DNA of 11,446 nt from positions 1 through 11,446 of the forward strand of contig CALZPS010000028.1 in NCBI GenBank assembly GCA_945827765.1, in the 5' to 3' direction. This stretch comes from an uncultured Lachnospiraceae bacterium (GTDB lineage Bacteria > Bacillota > Clostridia > Lachnospirales > Lachnospiraceae). The notes under the pieces are model-generated. The model did not search any database and was not told the origin of the DNA. It was given only the letters and a program-made list of their open reading frames with translations. Of this stretch, positions 1 to 7,503 are shown one piece after another (position 1 is the stretch's first letter; the number at the start of each line of letters is the position of its first letter). A program made the position numbers and the translations under genes.

Positions 1-46
1 TACACAAGGAGTATCGTCGGCAGCGTCAGATGTGTATAAGAGACAG
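1..46 (+). other. Nextera i5-side adapter (sequencing artefact)
   Basis: Not genomic. Positions 1-5 (TACAC) match the end of the Illumina P5 arm, 6-13 (AAGGAGTA) match the i5 index I recall as S507, 14-27 (TCGTCGGCAGCGTC) match the read-1 adapter, and 28-46 (AGATGTGTATAAGAGACAG) are the 19-bp Tn5 mosaic end. True insert begins at 47. Genes should not be called into this stretch. Confidence 0.98.
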
Positions 47-399
47 GTCTCAGCTATGCGCAGGTACAGGAAATGATGAAAAATCCGGAGATGGCAGAGA
101 ATATGAATCCTTTTATAAAAGGAATTGCAAAATTGTCGGAATCCAGATTTGAGGAATTCGTGTTAAGACATATGGAACTTCAGGGGCATTGTGGGGAGGA
201 TGCCTATCTGAAATATTTCGGAACTGCCTGCAACGGGCGCGGTATCATGGAACTGCCGGTGGAGGGCAGTTATGATGTAGAAATTATCGATGCGTGGGAA
301 ATGACCCGCGAGACGGTACTGCGCGGCGTGAGCGGAAAGGCAGAAGTGAAGCTTCCGGGTAAGCCGGGGATGGCGATGCTGGCAAAGAAAGTGGGATAA
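47..399 (+). CDS. C-terminal fragment of a DUF4038/DUF5605-type glycoside hydrolase (5' truncated)
   Basis: Only the 3' end is present. The frame is open from 49 (LSYAQVQEM...) to a TAA at 397-399, and upstream it meets a stop inside the adapter, so the ATG at 73 is probably internal and the real start is off the contig. The last 60 or so residues (YLKYFG, then ELPVEGSYDVEIIDAWEMT, then VKLPGKPGMAMLAKKV) resemble the small beta-sandwich cap of clostridial glycosidases of the DUF4038/DUF5605 type, whose C-termini usually read YFG, IDxWxMT, LPGxPYMA. That match is from memory and the catalytic barrel is absent, so substrate cannot be stated. The gene converges on the AraC-type regulator with only 5 bp between the stop codons. 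A role in the same plant-glycan locus is inferred from the neighbouring glycosidases. Confidence 0.55.
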
Positions 400-404
400 A
401 ATAT

Positions 405-1193
405 TTATTTTCCATCAGTTTTGTGCTTCCGGTAATCACCCGGAGTACAGCCGCAGCAGGATTTAAACAGGCGGTTAAAGTGGTAAATATTTTGAAAGCC
501 TGACAAGTAAGCTGCCTGTTTGATGCTGACAGCATCGTTGCTGAGCAGGTATTTGGCTTTCTGCAGTCTTGCCTGCTGCAAGTCTTTCTTCGGTGTGCTA
601 TGGAAAAAATGTTCATAATATTTATAAAACTGGCTGTGCCCGATGTTTAACATCCCGCACAGCTTTTCTATATTCCAGTCCAGCTCGCAGCGGCTTAGTA
701 TTTGCTGACGCAGGGCCAGCATTTCCGGGTAAATGCCGGTTTGCTGTTCGACGGGAAGTTCTTCCTGCATTTGGTCTCGGTGCAGCAAAATCAAGAGCTG
801 CCGGACATAGGCGTCCAAGAGCAGTTCAGATTTTTCCAGAGGATTACAAAATTCCTGATAAATCTTTTTTAAAATCCAATGCAGTTCGTCTGTGCTTTTG
901 GGATAAAGAAGTTCGTTATAACGCAGCTGAAACTGCGAGGGTATGTGCGAAGAGCAGCAAAAATGAACGAAACTATTAAAAAAATCTTTCTTTGCACGGT
1001 AATGCTGATAATGATTTGGCGTATATAGAATACATGCACCGGGATTGGCTGTCACGCAGGTCCCGTCGGGAAAATAAAAGTCCATGGGAGATAAAACCAA
1101 CAGGAACAAATAGCTGACCGTGCCGGACGGACGGTAAATCAGATCGCAGTCCGGGTTGTGTGTGTGATATCCGCAGAAATCTATCGTAATCAT
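405..1193 (-). CDS. AraC/XylS-family transcriptional regulator
   Basis: A 262-residue DNA-binding regulator of one-component AraC type. Residues about 1-100 look like the cupin-type effector-binding arm (short beta strands with FYFPDG and NPGACILYTPNHYQHY, as in sugar-responsive members). Residues about 165-258 form the double helix-turn-helix domain: first helix pair around LDWNIEKLCGMLNIGHSQFY (171-190), second around VSIKQAAYLSGFQNIYHFNR (222-241), then the family signature ending in CTPGDYRK. Length is typical of the family. The start is well supported: GGAGG lies 6 nt before the ATG. It is transcribed divergently from the GH51 arabinofuranosidase gene, which makes that gene its most likely target, probably activated by arabinose or an arabino-oligosaccharide. 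The effector and target are inference. Codon 262 is followed almost directly by the convergent gene at the left, with no terminator visible. Confidence 0.93.
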   Translation of the reverse strand: MITIDFCGYHTHNPDCDLIYRPSGTVSYLFLLVLSPMDFYFPDGTCVTANPGACILYTPNHYQHYRAKKDFFNSFVHFCCSSHIPSQFQLRYNELLYPKSTDELHWILKKIYQEFCNPLEKSELLLDAYVRQLLILLHRDQMQEELPVEQQTGIYPEMLALRQQILSRCELDWNIEKLCGMLNIGHSQFYKYYEHFFHSTPKKDLQQARLQKAKYLLSNDAVSIKQAAYLSGFQNIYHFNRLFKSCCGCTPGDYRKHKTDGK

Positions 1194-1229
1194 TATATGC
1201 CTCCGTAAACATTTGTACTATTTATTCTC

Positions 1230-1238
1230 ATCATACCA
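1230..1238 (-). promoter_or_regulatory. Candidate extended -10 promoter of the AraC-type regulator
   Basis: On the minus strand this reads TGGTATGAT, an extended -10 (TGn before a 5/6 match to TATAAT). It lies about 37 nt upstream of the regulator's ATG, leaving room for the GGAGG site at 1200-1204. No good -35 hexamer is placed 16-18 nt upstream, which is tolerated in extended -10 promoters. The core ATACCATA (plus strand, 1233-1240) recurs at 1326-1333 near the candidate promoter of the GH51 gene. Confidence 0.4.
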
Positions 1239-1307
1239 TAGTTACTAAGTTCGTGAGATACCTCGTTAAGTGTCCGGGTATATATTCTCACCAGACTCGA
1301 AAACATC

Positions 1308-1337
1308 TTGTCAATTGTTTATATGATACCATATATG
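1308..1337 (+). promoter_or_regulatory. Candidate promoter of the GH51 gene
   Basis: TTGTCA at 1308-1313 (5/6 to the -35 consensus), an 18-nt spacer, then TATATG at 1332-1337 (4/6 to the -10 consensus). Transcription would begin near 1344, giving a leader of roughly 107 nt before the preferred start codon at 1451. The -10 overlaps a cre-like site, so a repressor bound there would block initiation. The weak -10 would suit a promoter needing activation by the divergent AraC-type regulator. Confidence 0.4.
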
Positions 1338-1350
1338 TGAGCGGAAAAAA
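1335..1350 (+). promoter_or_regulatory. cre-like site (candidate CcpA operator)
   Basis: Compared with the Firmicutes cre consensus WTGNNARCGNWWWCAW, the 16 bases ATGTGAGCGGAAAAAA match at every fixed position except the C at position 14. The site overlaps the end of the candidate -10 and the expected start of transcription, a usual place for carbon catabolite repression. CcpA control of hemicellulase genes is well known in the phylum; use of this particular site is inferred. Confidence 0.45.
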
Positions 1351-1368
1351 AGTCAATATAAGCGGAAA
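1340..1368 (+). repeat. Two AGCGGAAA direct repeats at 21-bp spacing
   Basis: AGCGGAAA occurs at 1340-1347 and again at 1361-1368, exactly 21 bp apart (two helical turns, same DNA face). AraC-family proteins typically bind direct repeats with this spacing, and a gene for one is divergent next door. The first copy lies inside the cre-like site. The second copy also keeps 13 of 16 cre positions, so a pair of CcpA sites is the competing reading. Confidence 0.45.
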
Positions 1369-1372
1369 TTAA

Positions 1373-2956
<1,584 letters not shown>

Positions 2957-3007
2957 AATGCAGCCGGGAAATACTCTTTTTTGTAAGGGAGTCCGGGTGA
3001 AACAGTT

Positions 3008-3058
3008 GATGGGGATAACCTCAGGTCATATTATGACTTTTGGACATCCCCATCTTTT
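3008..3058 (+). terminator. Terminator-like hairpin after the GH51 gene
   Basis: GATGGGGAT (3008-3016) pairs perfectly with ATCCCCATC (3046-3054) and is followed by TTTT and then GTT. The 29-nt interior holds its own small hairpin, GTCAT-ATT-ATGAC (3025-3037), giving a stacked stem. It lies between the convergent GH51 and DUF6106-like genes. The T-run favours the plus strand; the minus-strand exit (ATCAACTGTTT) is poorer. Confidence 0.65.
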
Positions 3059-3096
3059 GTTCCTATGCAGTTTTGGACGGTATGAATCTTTTGGGT

Positions 3097-3597
3097 TTAC
3101 GCCATATACATCTTTGCTCCGGCCCAGTCTTTGAGTGACTGCAAAATCTTTTCATTTGGCTCCAGATACAGGCATACCTTTTGAGAACCAATGGAGGTGA
3201 CAATACCGTATACTTTTGCATTGTCCTCCCTGGAGGTAAAGTCGTGTACCTTCATGGAATTGACGTTATACAGTTTTGGTGAACCTTTCGGTGCGATAAG
3301 CTCCACTTCCCGGATGTCGAAACTGAATTTCTCTTTGCGGGATGCTTTGTTATAAATAATGGAGATTCCCATATCATAATTGGCGACATCATATTCATAT
3401 TCGACATTCAGCCGCGGAAAAATCACATAATATGCAAGGAATGCAAGTCCTGCTGCCAGAATAAAAGCAAAGCCTCCGACAAGCGGCAGACCGACAAAAA
3501 AGATGGCAAGCACGCCGAATACGACAAGAATCCTGACCACCCATGTCCAGGCAGTGGATTTTCGTGCAATCAGTTGTTCATAAAAAGTATCATTCAT
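3097..3597 (-). CDS. Small two-helix membrane protein, DUF6106-like
   Basis: A 166-residue protein of unknown function. Residues about 19-38 and 42-60 are two closely spaced hydrophobic segments joined by a short glycine-containing turn, forming a membrane hairpin. A soluble domain of about 100 residues follows, rich in alternating beta-type sequence (NVEYEYDVANYDMGISIIYN, then FSFDIREVELIAP), and the C-terminus reads LEPNEKILQSLKDWAGAKMYMA. The opening MNDTFYEQLIARK and overall plan resemble the DUF6106 family of Lachnospiraceae as I remember it. The start is supported by AAAGGA about 9 nt upstream. It lies 33 bp downstream of the PucR/CdaR-type gene on the same strand with no terminator between, so the two are probably co-transcribed. 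No catalytic motif is visible, and a function cannot be inferred beyond a membrane-anchored domain facing the cytoplasm. Confidence 0.75.
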   Translation of the reverse strand: MNDTFYEQLIARKSTAWTWVVRILVVFGVLAIFFVGLPLVGGFAFILAAGLAFLAYYVIFPRLNVEYEYDVANYDMGISIIYNKASRKEKFSFDIREVELIAPKGSPKLYNVNSMKVHDFTSREDNAKVYGIVTSIGSQKVCLYLEPNEKILQSLKDWAGAKMYMA

Positions 3598-3630
3598 AGT
3601 ATCAAATCCTTTCTTGGAGTTTGGTTACGG

Positions 3631-4551
3631 TCATTTATTGCCCGTAATCTTTGTTGTCCGCACATAGTTGCGAATCATTGCGGCAATCTTAAACTGCATG
3701 GCGTCTTCAAAGTTACGTAAGTCCAGACCGGTCTGCTTTTGTACTTGTCCAATCCGGTAAATCAGAGTATTGCGGTGCATATGGAGCTGTCGGGCAGTCT
3801 CGGCAATATTCAGATTATTCTGCAAAAAGCAGTTGACGGTGGCGGTGATTTCTGCATCCATAGCCGTCAGTGCGTTTCCGCCCCAGATTTCGTTCAGAAA
3901 CTGTTCACATACGGAAAGCGGCAAACTCACAATCAGTCTGCCGATGCCGAGCTGATCGGAGCAGAAAATATTTTGCTCAGGATAAAACATCTGACCAATG
4001 CGTAGTGCAAGAGCAGTCTCTTCATAAACAGAACGCAGAGCGCTCAGTGTGTCGAAACGAGCACTGTAAGCGAGCTTTACGGAAACAAGTGCCTCCGCAC
4101 TCAAGGTATCGACAATCATATGCGCTGTCCGGCGGATTTCCTCTTCCGTTTCGGATGCTCTGAGCGTATAGGCAATTGCGAGCTGCGACTCATTGACAGG
4201 AATCAAAGCCTTTGCAGCTTGTGAAGGAAATAACAGTTTGAGAATCTCCGCTGCAGATTCAGTCAGAGACCCTTTCATTTCCAATAAAAACAGTACGCGA
4301 GGTTCTTCCAGAGAAATATGCAGCCTTCCAGCTTCACGGAGCATTTCCGCCGCGGGTAAATCTTGTGTAAGCAGGTTCTGTAAAAACTGACCGGGGTTAT
4401 ATTTTTCACGGTAAGCATTGTACAGACGTCGCACCTGAATCAGCGCTTGCTCTTCTTCCTCCGGAGTATCTGCATGAATGTCGAGGGAGATGCCGGTGAG
4501 TTGTTTCAACATTTTTAATGCATGTTCGAGTTCCGCAAAATGTGTCGCCAT
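3631..4551 (-). CDS. PucR/CdaR-type transcriptional regulator
   Basis: A 306-residue regulator ending in the PucR C-terminal helix-turn-helix: from about residue 240, NNLNIAETARQLHMHRNTLI, YRIGQVQKQTGLDLRNFEDA and MQFKIAAMI match the pattern in which NxxxTAxxLxxHRNTLxYRL is diagnostic. The middle (about 85-200) looks like the degenerate GGDEF-like CdaR domain; the N-terminus is helical and acidic. Family members sense sugar acids, purines or amino acids, but the effector here is unknown. The frame extends upstream to an ATG at 4599, but that reading runs through a perfect terminator stem. The ATG at 4551 has GAGG (4558-4561) 6 nt upstream and is preferred. It follows the MsmK-type ATPase gene after a 76-bp gap holding that terminator and precedes the DUF6106-like gene by 33 bp. 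Regulation of the neighbouring ATPase or of sugar uptake is a reasonable guess only. Confidence 0.88.
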   Translation of the reverse strand: MATHFAELEHALKMLKQLTGISLDIHADTPEEEEQALIQVRRLYNAYREKYNPGQFLQNLLTQDLPAAEMLREAGRLHISLEEPRVLFLLEMKGSLTESAAEILKLLFPSQAAKALIPVNESQLAIAYTLRASETEEEIRRTAHMIVDTLSAEALVSVKLAYSARFDTLSALRSVYEETALALRIGQMFYPEQNIFCSDQLGIGRLIVSLPLSVCEQFLNEIWGGNALTAMDAEITATVNCFLQNNLNIAETARQLHMHRNTLIYRIGQVQKQTGLDLRNFEDAMQFKIAAMIRNYVRTTKITGNK

Positions 4552-4565
4552 ATCATACCTCATAA

Positions 4566-4598
4566 TAGTAAAAGTGGGCTGCATATAGATGCAGCCCA
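4566..4598 (-). terminator. Intrinsic terminator after the MsmK-type ATPase gene
   Basis: On the minus strand TGGGCTGCAT, loop CTAT, ATGCAGCCCA form a perfect 10-bp stem (4575-4598) followed by CTTTTACTA. It begins 29 nt after the ATPase stop codon and ends about 15 nt before the GAGG site of the PucR/CdaR-type gene. Expression of the downstream regulator therefore needs read-through or a promoter of its own; no clear promoter fits in the short gap. Confidence 0.85.
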
Positions 4599-4627
4599 TT
4601 GTTGCTCTATTTGATTATTTTAAAGGA

Positions 4628-5734
4628 TTAGTTGCAAATAGTCAACTCTGTTTCTTTGTCAAATAAGTGAATTTTATCCATATCCAGTGCGAATACGGCT
4701 TTGTCACCGGTACGAATCTGTGTACGTGGATTTACACGTGCGGTCATCTGTGTGCCGCCGAAATCATAGTACAGATAAACCTCTGCACCAAGCAGTTCGT
4801 ATACTTTAATGGTAGCTTCGATTACGCTGTCAGAAGTTGGGATATCAGCAGCATCGTGTACATCTTCCGGACGAATTCCCATGATAACGGTCTTTCCGTT
4901 ATATCCGCCGTCAGCCAAAGCTTTTGCTTTTGCAGCCGGAACTTTCAGAACATGCTCACCAACGGTAAGAGTAGCTTTATCCCCTTCAACATTTACAACA
5001 GCATCCATGAAGTTCATCTGCGGAGAGCCGATGAATCCGGCTACGAACAGGTTGCAAGGAGCATTGTAAAGGTTCTGAGGAGTATCTACCTGCTGTACGA
5101 CACCGTCTTTCATAACGACGATTCTGGTACCAAGTGTCATAGCCTCTGTCTGGTCATGTGTTACGTAGATCATGGTTGCACCCAAATCCTGATGCAGTTT
5201 GGAAATCTCAATACGCATCTGTACACGAAGTTTTGCATCCAGGTTGGAAAGAGGTTCATCCATCAGGAATACCTTCGGGTTACGAACGATTGCACGACCC
5301 ATGGCAACACGCTGTCTCTGACCACCGGAAAGAGCAGCAGGTTTACGGTCAAGCAGATGCTCAAGATCAAGAATCTTTGCTGCGTGATGTACTTTCTGAT
5401 CAATTTCTGCTTTCGGTACTTTACGCAGTTTCAGACCAAATGCCATGTTGTCATATACGGTCATATGCGGATACAGAGCGTAGTTCTGGAATACCATTGC
5501 GATGTCGCGGTCTTTCGGTTCAACGTCATTCATTTTCTTGCCGTCGATTTCCAGAGTACCGCCGGAAATATCTTCCAGACCTGCAATCATACGAAGAGTA
5601 GTGGACTTTCCACATCCGGAAGGACCTACAAAGATGATAAACTCTTTGTCAGCAATTTCCAGATTGAAGTCTTTTACAGCATGAAAGCCGTTTGCATAAA
5701 CTTTTTCAATACCTTTTAATGATAAGCTTGCCAT
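4628..5734 (-). CDS. msmK: Sugar ABC transporter ATP-binding protein, MsmK/UgpC/MalK type (CUT1)
   Basis: ATPase subunit that powers carbohydrate import. The 368-residue product has all nucleotide-binding motifs intact: Walker A GPSGCGKST (37-45), Q-loop Gln83, signature LSGGQ (135-139), Walker B VFLMDE (155-160), D-loop NLDA and the switch His193 in YVTHDQTEAM. Residues about 240-368 form the MalK-type regulatory OB/TOBE domain, with GIRPEDV and a final HLFDKETELTI. The start at 5734 is fixed by AAGGAGG 9 nt upstream; the in-frame ATG at 5797 has no such site. No permease or solute-binding gene adjoins it. Standalone MsmK-type ATPases in streptococci are shared among several CUT1 importers, so a shared role is inferred here. 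A good promoter precedes it and an intrinsic terminator follows, suggesting a single-gene transcript. The substrate cannot be read from the ATPase. Confidence 0.95.
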   Translation of the reverse strand: MASLSLKGIEKVYANGFHAVKDFNLEIADKEFIIFVGPSGCGKSTTLRMIAGLEDISGGTLEIDGKKMNDVEPKDRDIAMVFQNYALYPHMTVYDNMAFGLKLRKVPKAEIDQKVHHAAKILDLEHLLDRKPAALSGGQRQRVAMGRAIVRNPKVFLMDEPLSNLDAKLRVQMRIEISKLHQDLGATMIYVTHDQTEAMTLGTRIVVMKDGVVQQVDTPQNLYNAPCNLFVAGFIGSPQMNFMDAVVNVEGDKATLTVGEHVLKVPAAKAKALADGGYNGKTVIMGIRPEDVHDAADIPTSDSVIEATIKVYELLGAEVYLYYDFGGTQMTARVNPRTQIRTGDKAVFALDMDKIHLFDKETELTICN

Positions 5735-5778
5735 TTTATATAGCCTCCTTAAATAGAATTCGGTTGTTTCTGTTGAAT

Positions 5779-5807
5779 AGTATAATTGCAAAACCAAAAT
5801 AGGACAA
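5779..5807 (-). promoter_or_regulatory. Promoter of the MsmK-type ATPase gene
   Basis: Minus-strand TTGTCC (5807-5802), a 17-nt spacer and TATACT (5784-5779). Four of six -35 and five of six -10 positions match the sigma-A consensus. Transcription would begin near 5772, giving a leader of about 38 nt that contains the AAGGAGG ribosome binding site at 5744-5750. Confidence 0.7.
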
Positions 5808-5839
5808 TGACAGAAGTGACCAAAAAAAACAAAAAATGA

Positions 5840-5867
5840 TGTACATTTTGAACAGATGGGGTATAAA
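5840..5867 (+). promoter_or_regulatory. Candidate promoter of the NhaC-family gene
   Basis: TGTACA (5840-5845, 4/6), a 16-nt spacer and TATAAA (5862-5867, 5/6). An A-rich run lies just upstream (5822-5836), as in UP-element-like promoters. The leader would be about 150 nt. A second -10-like TATGAT at 5931-5936 has no acceptable -35. Confidence 0.4.
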
Positions 5868-5887
5868 TACTGTCGAGTACTGTTAAG
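5868..5887 (+). repeat. Tandem 10-bp repeat at the expected transcription start of the NhaC-family gene
   Basis: TACTGTCGAG (5868-5877) is followed at once by TACTGTTAAG (5878-5887), identical at 8 of 10 positions with a one-turn period. It abuts the candidate -10 at 5862-5867. The placement suits a repressor operator, but no regulator can be named and two copies may be chance. Confidence 0.3.
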
Positions 5888-6023
5888 AGTATTAGAAAAT
5901 GGAAAAATGTAGTGGAAGTACCAGATAAAATATGATAAAATCAGTTAAAACACGGATATGGGAATTATGAACGGTCGTTTGTTATTACAGGGCAAAAACA
6001 TACAGGAAAGGACAAAGAAGAGA

Positions 6024-7364
6024 ATGAGAGATACAATTACGAAAAAGAGTAATCCAAAGGCGTTGCTGCCGATTGCAGTTTTCCTTGTTTTATATCTGGG
6101 GCTGGGAATTGTGTTTGAATATATTATGAAGATTCCGATGGGGTTTTATAACATACCTATTGTCGTTGCATTTCTCGTGGCAATTTTTGTAGCTTGTATT
6201 CAGAACAGGCAGGTTAACTTTGATGATAAGCTGGAGATTATGGCACAGGGGCTCGCAGACAAGAACATCATCACAATGCTTCTGATATTTATGACGGCAG
6301 GAACATTTGTCGGTGTAGTCGGAAGAAGCAGTGCTGAGAGTGTTGCATATTTTATGCTGTCGCTAATTCCTGCAAAATTCGCTGTTGCTGTATTGTTTGT
6401 AGTGGCATGCTTTGTATCTACAGCTATGGGAACCTCGGTAGGAACGATTACACTGATTACGCCGATTGCTGTTGCGGTGTCCACAGCATCGGGATTTGGT
6501 CTGCCGCTGTGTGTTGCTTCGGTTATGGGAGGCGCCATGTTTGGAGATAACCTGTCTTTTATTTCGGATACTACGATTGCAGCATGTAACGGGCAGGGAT
6601 GTGCCATGAAAGACAAGTTTCGCGAGAACTTCGGAATTGCACTTCCGGCGGCGCTCGTAACGCTGGGACTGATTTTGGTTCTGTCTTTGAATACGGATCT
6701 GAAAGGAGCAGTGATACAGGACTATGATCTGATTCAGATTATACCGTATGTATTGGTACTGATTGGCGGAATTATTGGAATTAATGTATTTGCAGTACTT
6801 CTGGCGGGGATTGTATCCGGGTCAGTAATTATGCTTGCTACGGGGCGAATTGCACCGATAGATCTGCTCGGAAGTATGGGATCAGGAGCGTCAGGAATGT
6901 TCGAAACCAGTATGGTTGCGATTCTGGTGTCCGCAATGTGTGCACTGATCAGAGAGTACGGTGGTTTTGAGGCACTGCTTTGTGCAGTCAGGAAAGTATT
7001 TAAAGGAGAAAAGGGCGGACAACTGGGGATGGGACTGCTGGTTGGAGCCATGGATATTGCGACGGCGAATAATACGGTTGCTATTGTTATGGCCAATCCA
7101 ATCGCTGCCGAGATGGCAAAGGAATATGGGGTTACTCCAAGGAAGACGGCATCGATTCTGGATACATTTTCCTGCGTTTTTCAGGGGGTGATTCCTTATG
7201 GTGCACAGATGCTGGTTGCATTGTCTGCAGTACATGGGATGGGATTTGAACTCTCGGCATTTGATGTGATTCCAAAACTGTTCTATCCGGGATTTTTATT
7301 GATAAGCTCCTTATTGTTTATCTTTGTGATACCGGAAAAAATGCGTTTCAGCAGGCATCGATGA
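6024..7364 (+). CDS. nhaC: NhaC-family Na+/H+ antiporter-like membrane protein
   Basis: A 446-residue polytopic inner-membrane protein with roughly eleven hydrophobic segments. The NhaC hallmark is present at residues about 169-192: GGAMFGDNLSFISDTTIAAC, with the SDTT core and a following Gly-Cys region, the usual GDxxSPISDTT motif in slightly changed form (Phe for Pro). A second half has TANNTVAIVMANPIAAEMA and TFSCVFQGVIPYGAQML, the related internal repeat. Members exchange Na+ for H+, and some relatives exchange amino acids or organic acids, so the substrate is not certain. The start at 6024 begins MRDTITKKSNPKALLPI just before the first membrane segment, with AAGGA about 11 nt upstream; earlier in-frame ATGs at 5958 and 5967 have no better site. 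It is divergent from the ATPase gene and closed by a strong terminator, so it is a one-gene unit. Its link to sugar use is unclear. Confidence 0.88.
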   Translation: MRDTITKKSNPKALLPIAVFLVLYLGLGIVFEYIMKIPMGFYNIPIVVAFLVAIFVACIQNRQVNFDDKLEIMAQGLADKNIITMLLIFMTAGTFVGVVGRSSAESVAYFMLSLIPAKFAVAVLFVVACFVSTAMGTSVGTITLITPIAVAVSTASGFGLPLCVASVMGGAMFGDNLSFISDTTIAACNGQGCAMKDKFRENFGIALPAALVTLGLILVLSLNTDLKGAVIQDYDLIQIIPYVLVLIGGIIGINVFAVLLAGIVSGSVIMLATGRIAPIDLLGSMGSGASGMFETSMVAILVSAMCALIREYGGFEALLCAVRKVFKGEKGGQLGMGLLVGAMDIATANNTVAIVMANPIAAEMAKEYGVTPRKTASILDTFSCVFQGVIPYGAQMLVALSAVHGMGFELSAFDVIPKLFYPGFLLISSLLFIFVIPEKMRFSRHR

Positions 7365-7408
7365 GATACATTGAGACAAGAATAAAAGAATAAATCGGAA
7401 AATGTTTG

Positions 7409-7450
7409 AAAAGAGTCGAATTTGTTGCTATGCAATTCGACTCTTTTTTT
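7409..7450 (+). terminator. Strong intrinsic terminator after the NhaC-family gene
   Basis: AAAAGAGTCGAATT (7409-7422) pairs perfectly over 14 bp with AATTCGACTCTTTT (7434-7447) around an 11-nt loop; the downstream arm runs into seven T's (7444-7450). It separates the NhaC-family transcript from the GH43/GH3 operon. Confidence 0.95.
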
Positions 7451-7461
7451 GTTATCATATT

Positions 7462-7489
7462 TGGACAGGTGCAAAATATTTGTTATAGG
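7462..7489 (+). promoter_or_regulatory. Candidate promoter of the GH43/GH3 operon
   Basis: TGGACA (7462-7467, 5/6 to the -35), a 16-nt spacer and TATAGG (7484-7489, 4/6 to the -10). It is the only reasonable placement in the 53 bp between the terminator and the GH43 start codon, and would give a very short leader. AGGAAGGA at 7487-7494 is the ribosome binding site and overlaps the -10, so transcription might instead start slightly elsewhere. Confidence 0.35.
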
Positions 7490-7503
7490 AAGGAAAAAGG
7501 AAT

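Noticed and set aside
28..46. Tn5 mosaic end read as a natural transposon terminus, with its partner at 11402-11420
   Set aside because: It is flanked by Illumina adapter and index sequence, and no transposase gene is present; it comes from library preparation.
1253..1291. Inverted GTGAGA/TCTCAC arms in the AraC-GH51 intergenic region
   Set aside because: Arms of only 6 bp separated by 27 nt are expected by chance, and they do not sit symmetrically on either candidate promoter.
1309..1314. Perfect minus-strand TTGACA upstream of the AraC-type gene
   Set aside because: No -10-like hexamer lies 16-19 nt downstream on that strand; the nearest A/T-rich match is over 20 nt away.
2962..3000. CCGGGAAATACTC facing GGGAGTCCGGG as a terminator stem after the GH51 gene
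   Set aside because: Pairing needs a 5-nt bulge and no T-run follows; the hairpin at 3008-3058 is better.
5312..5320. CTGTCTCTG, resembling the start of the inverted Tn5 mosaic end, which might suggest an internal adapter junction
   Set aside because: The match stops after eight bases, and the sequence encodes the conserved residues of the ABC signature region, so it is genuine.
5158..5601. Plus-strand open frame of 147 codons inside the ATPase gene
   Set aside because: Same explanation: antisense to the conserved nucleotide-binding motifs, with no family resemblance.
4667..5719. Long open frame (350 codons) on the plus strand opposite the MsmK-type ATPase gene
   Set aside because: The opposite strand encodes a perfectly conserved ATPase. 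The plus-strand translation is rich in Cys, His and Phe with no recognisable domain and no good ribosome binding site; it is a shadow of the ATPase codon pattern.
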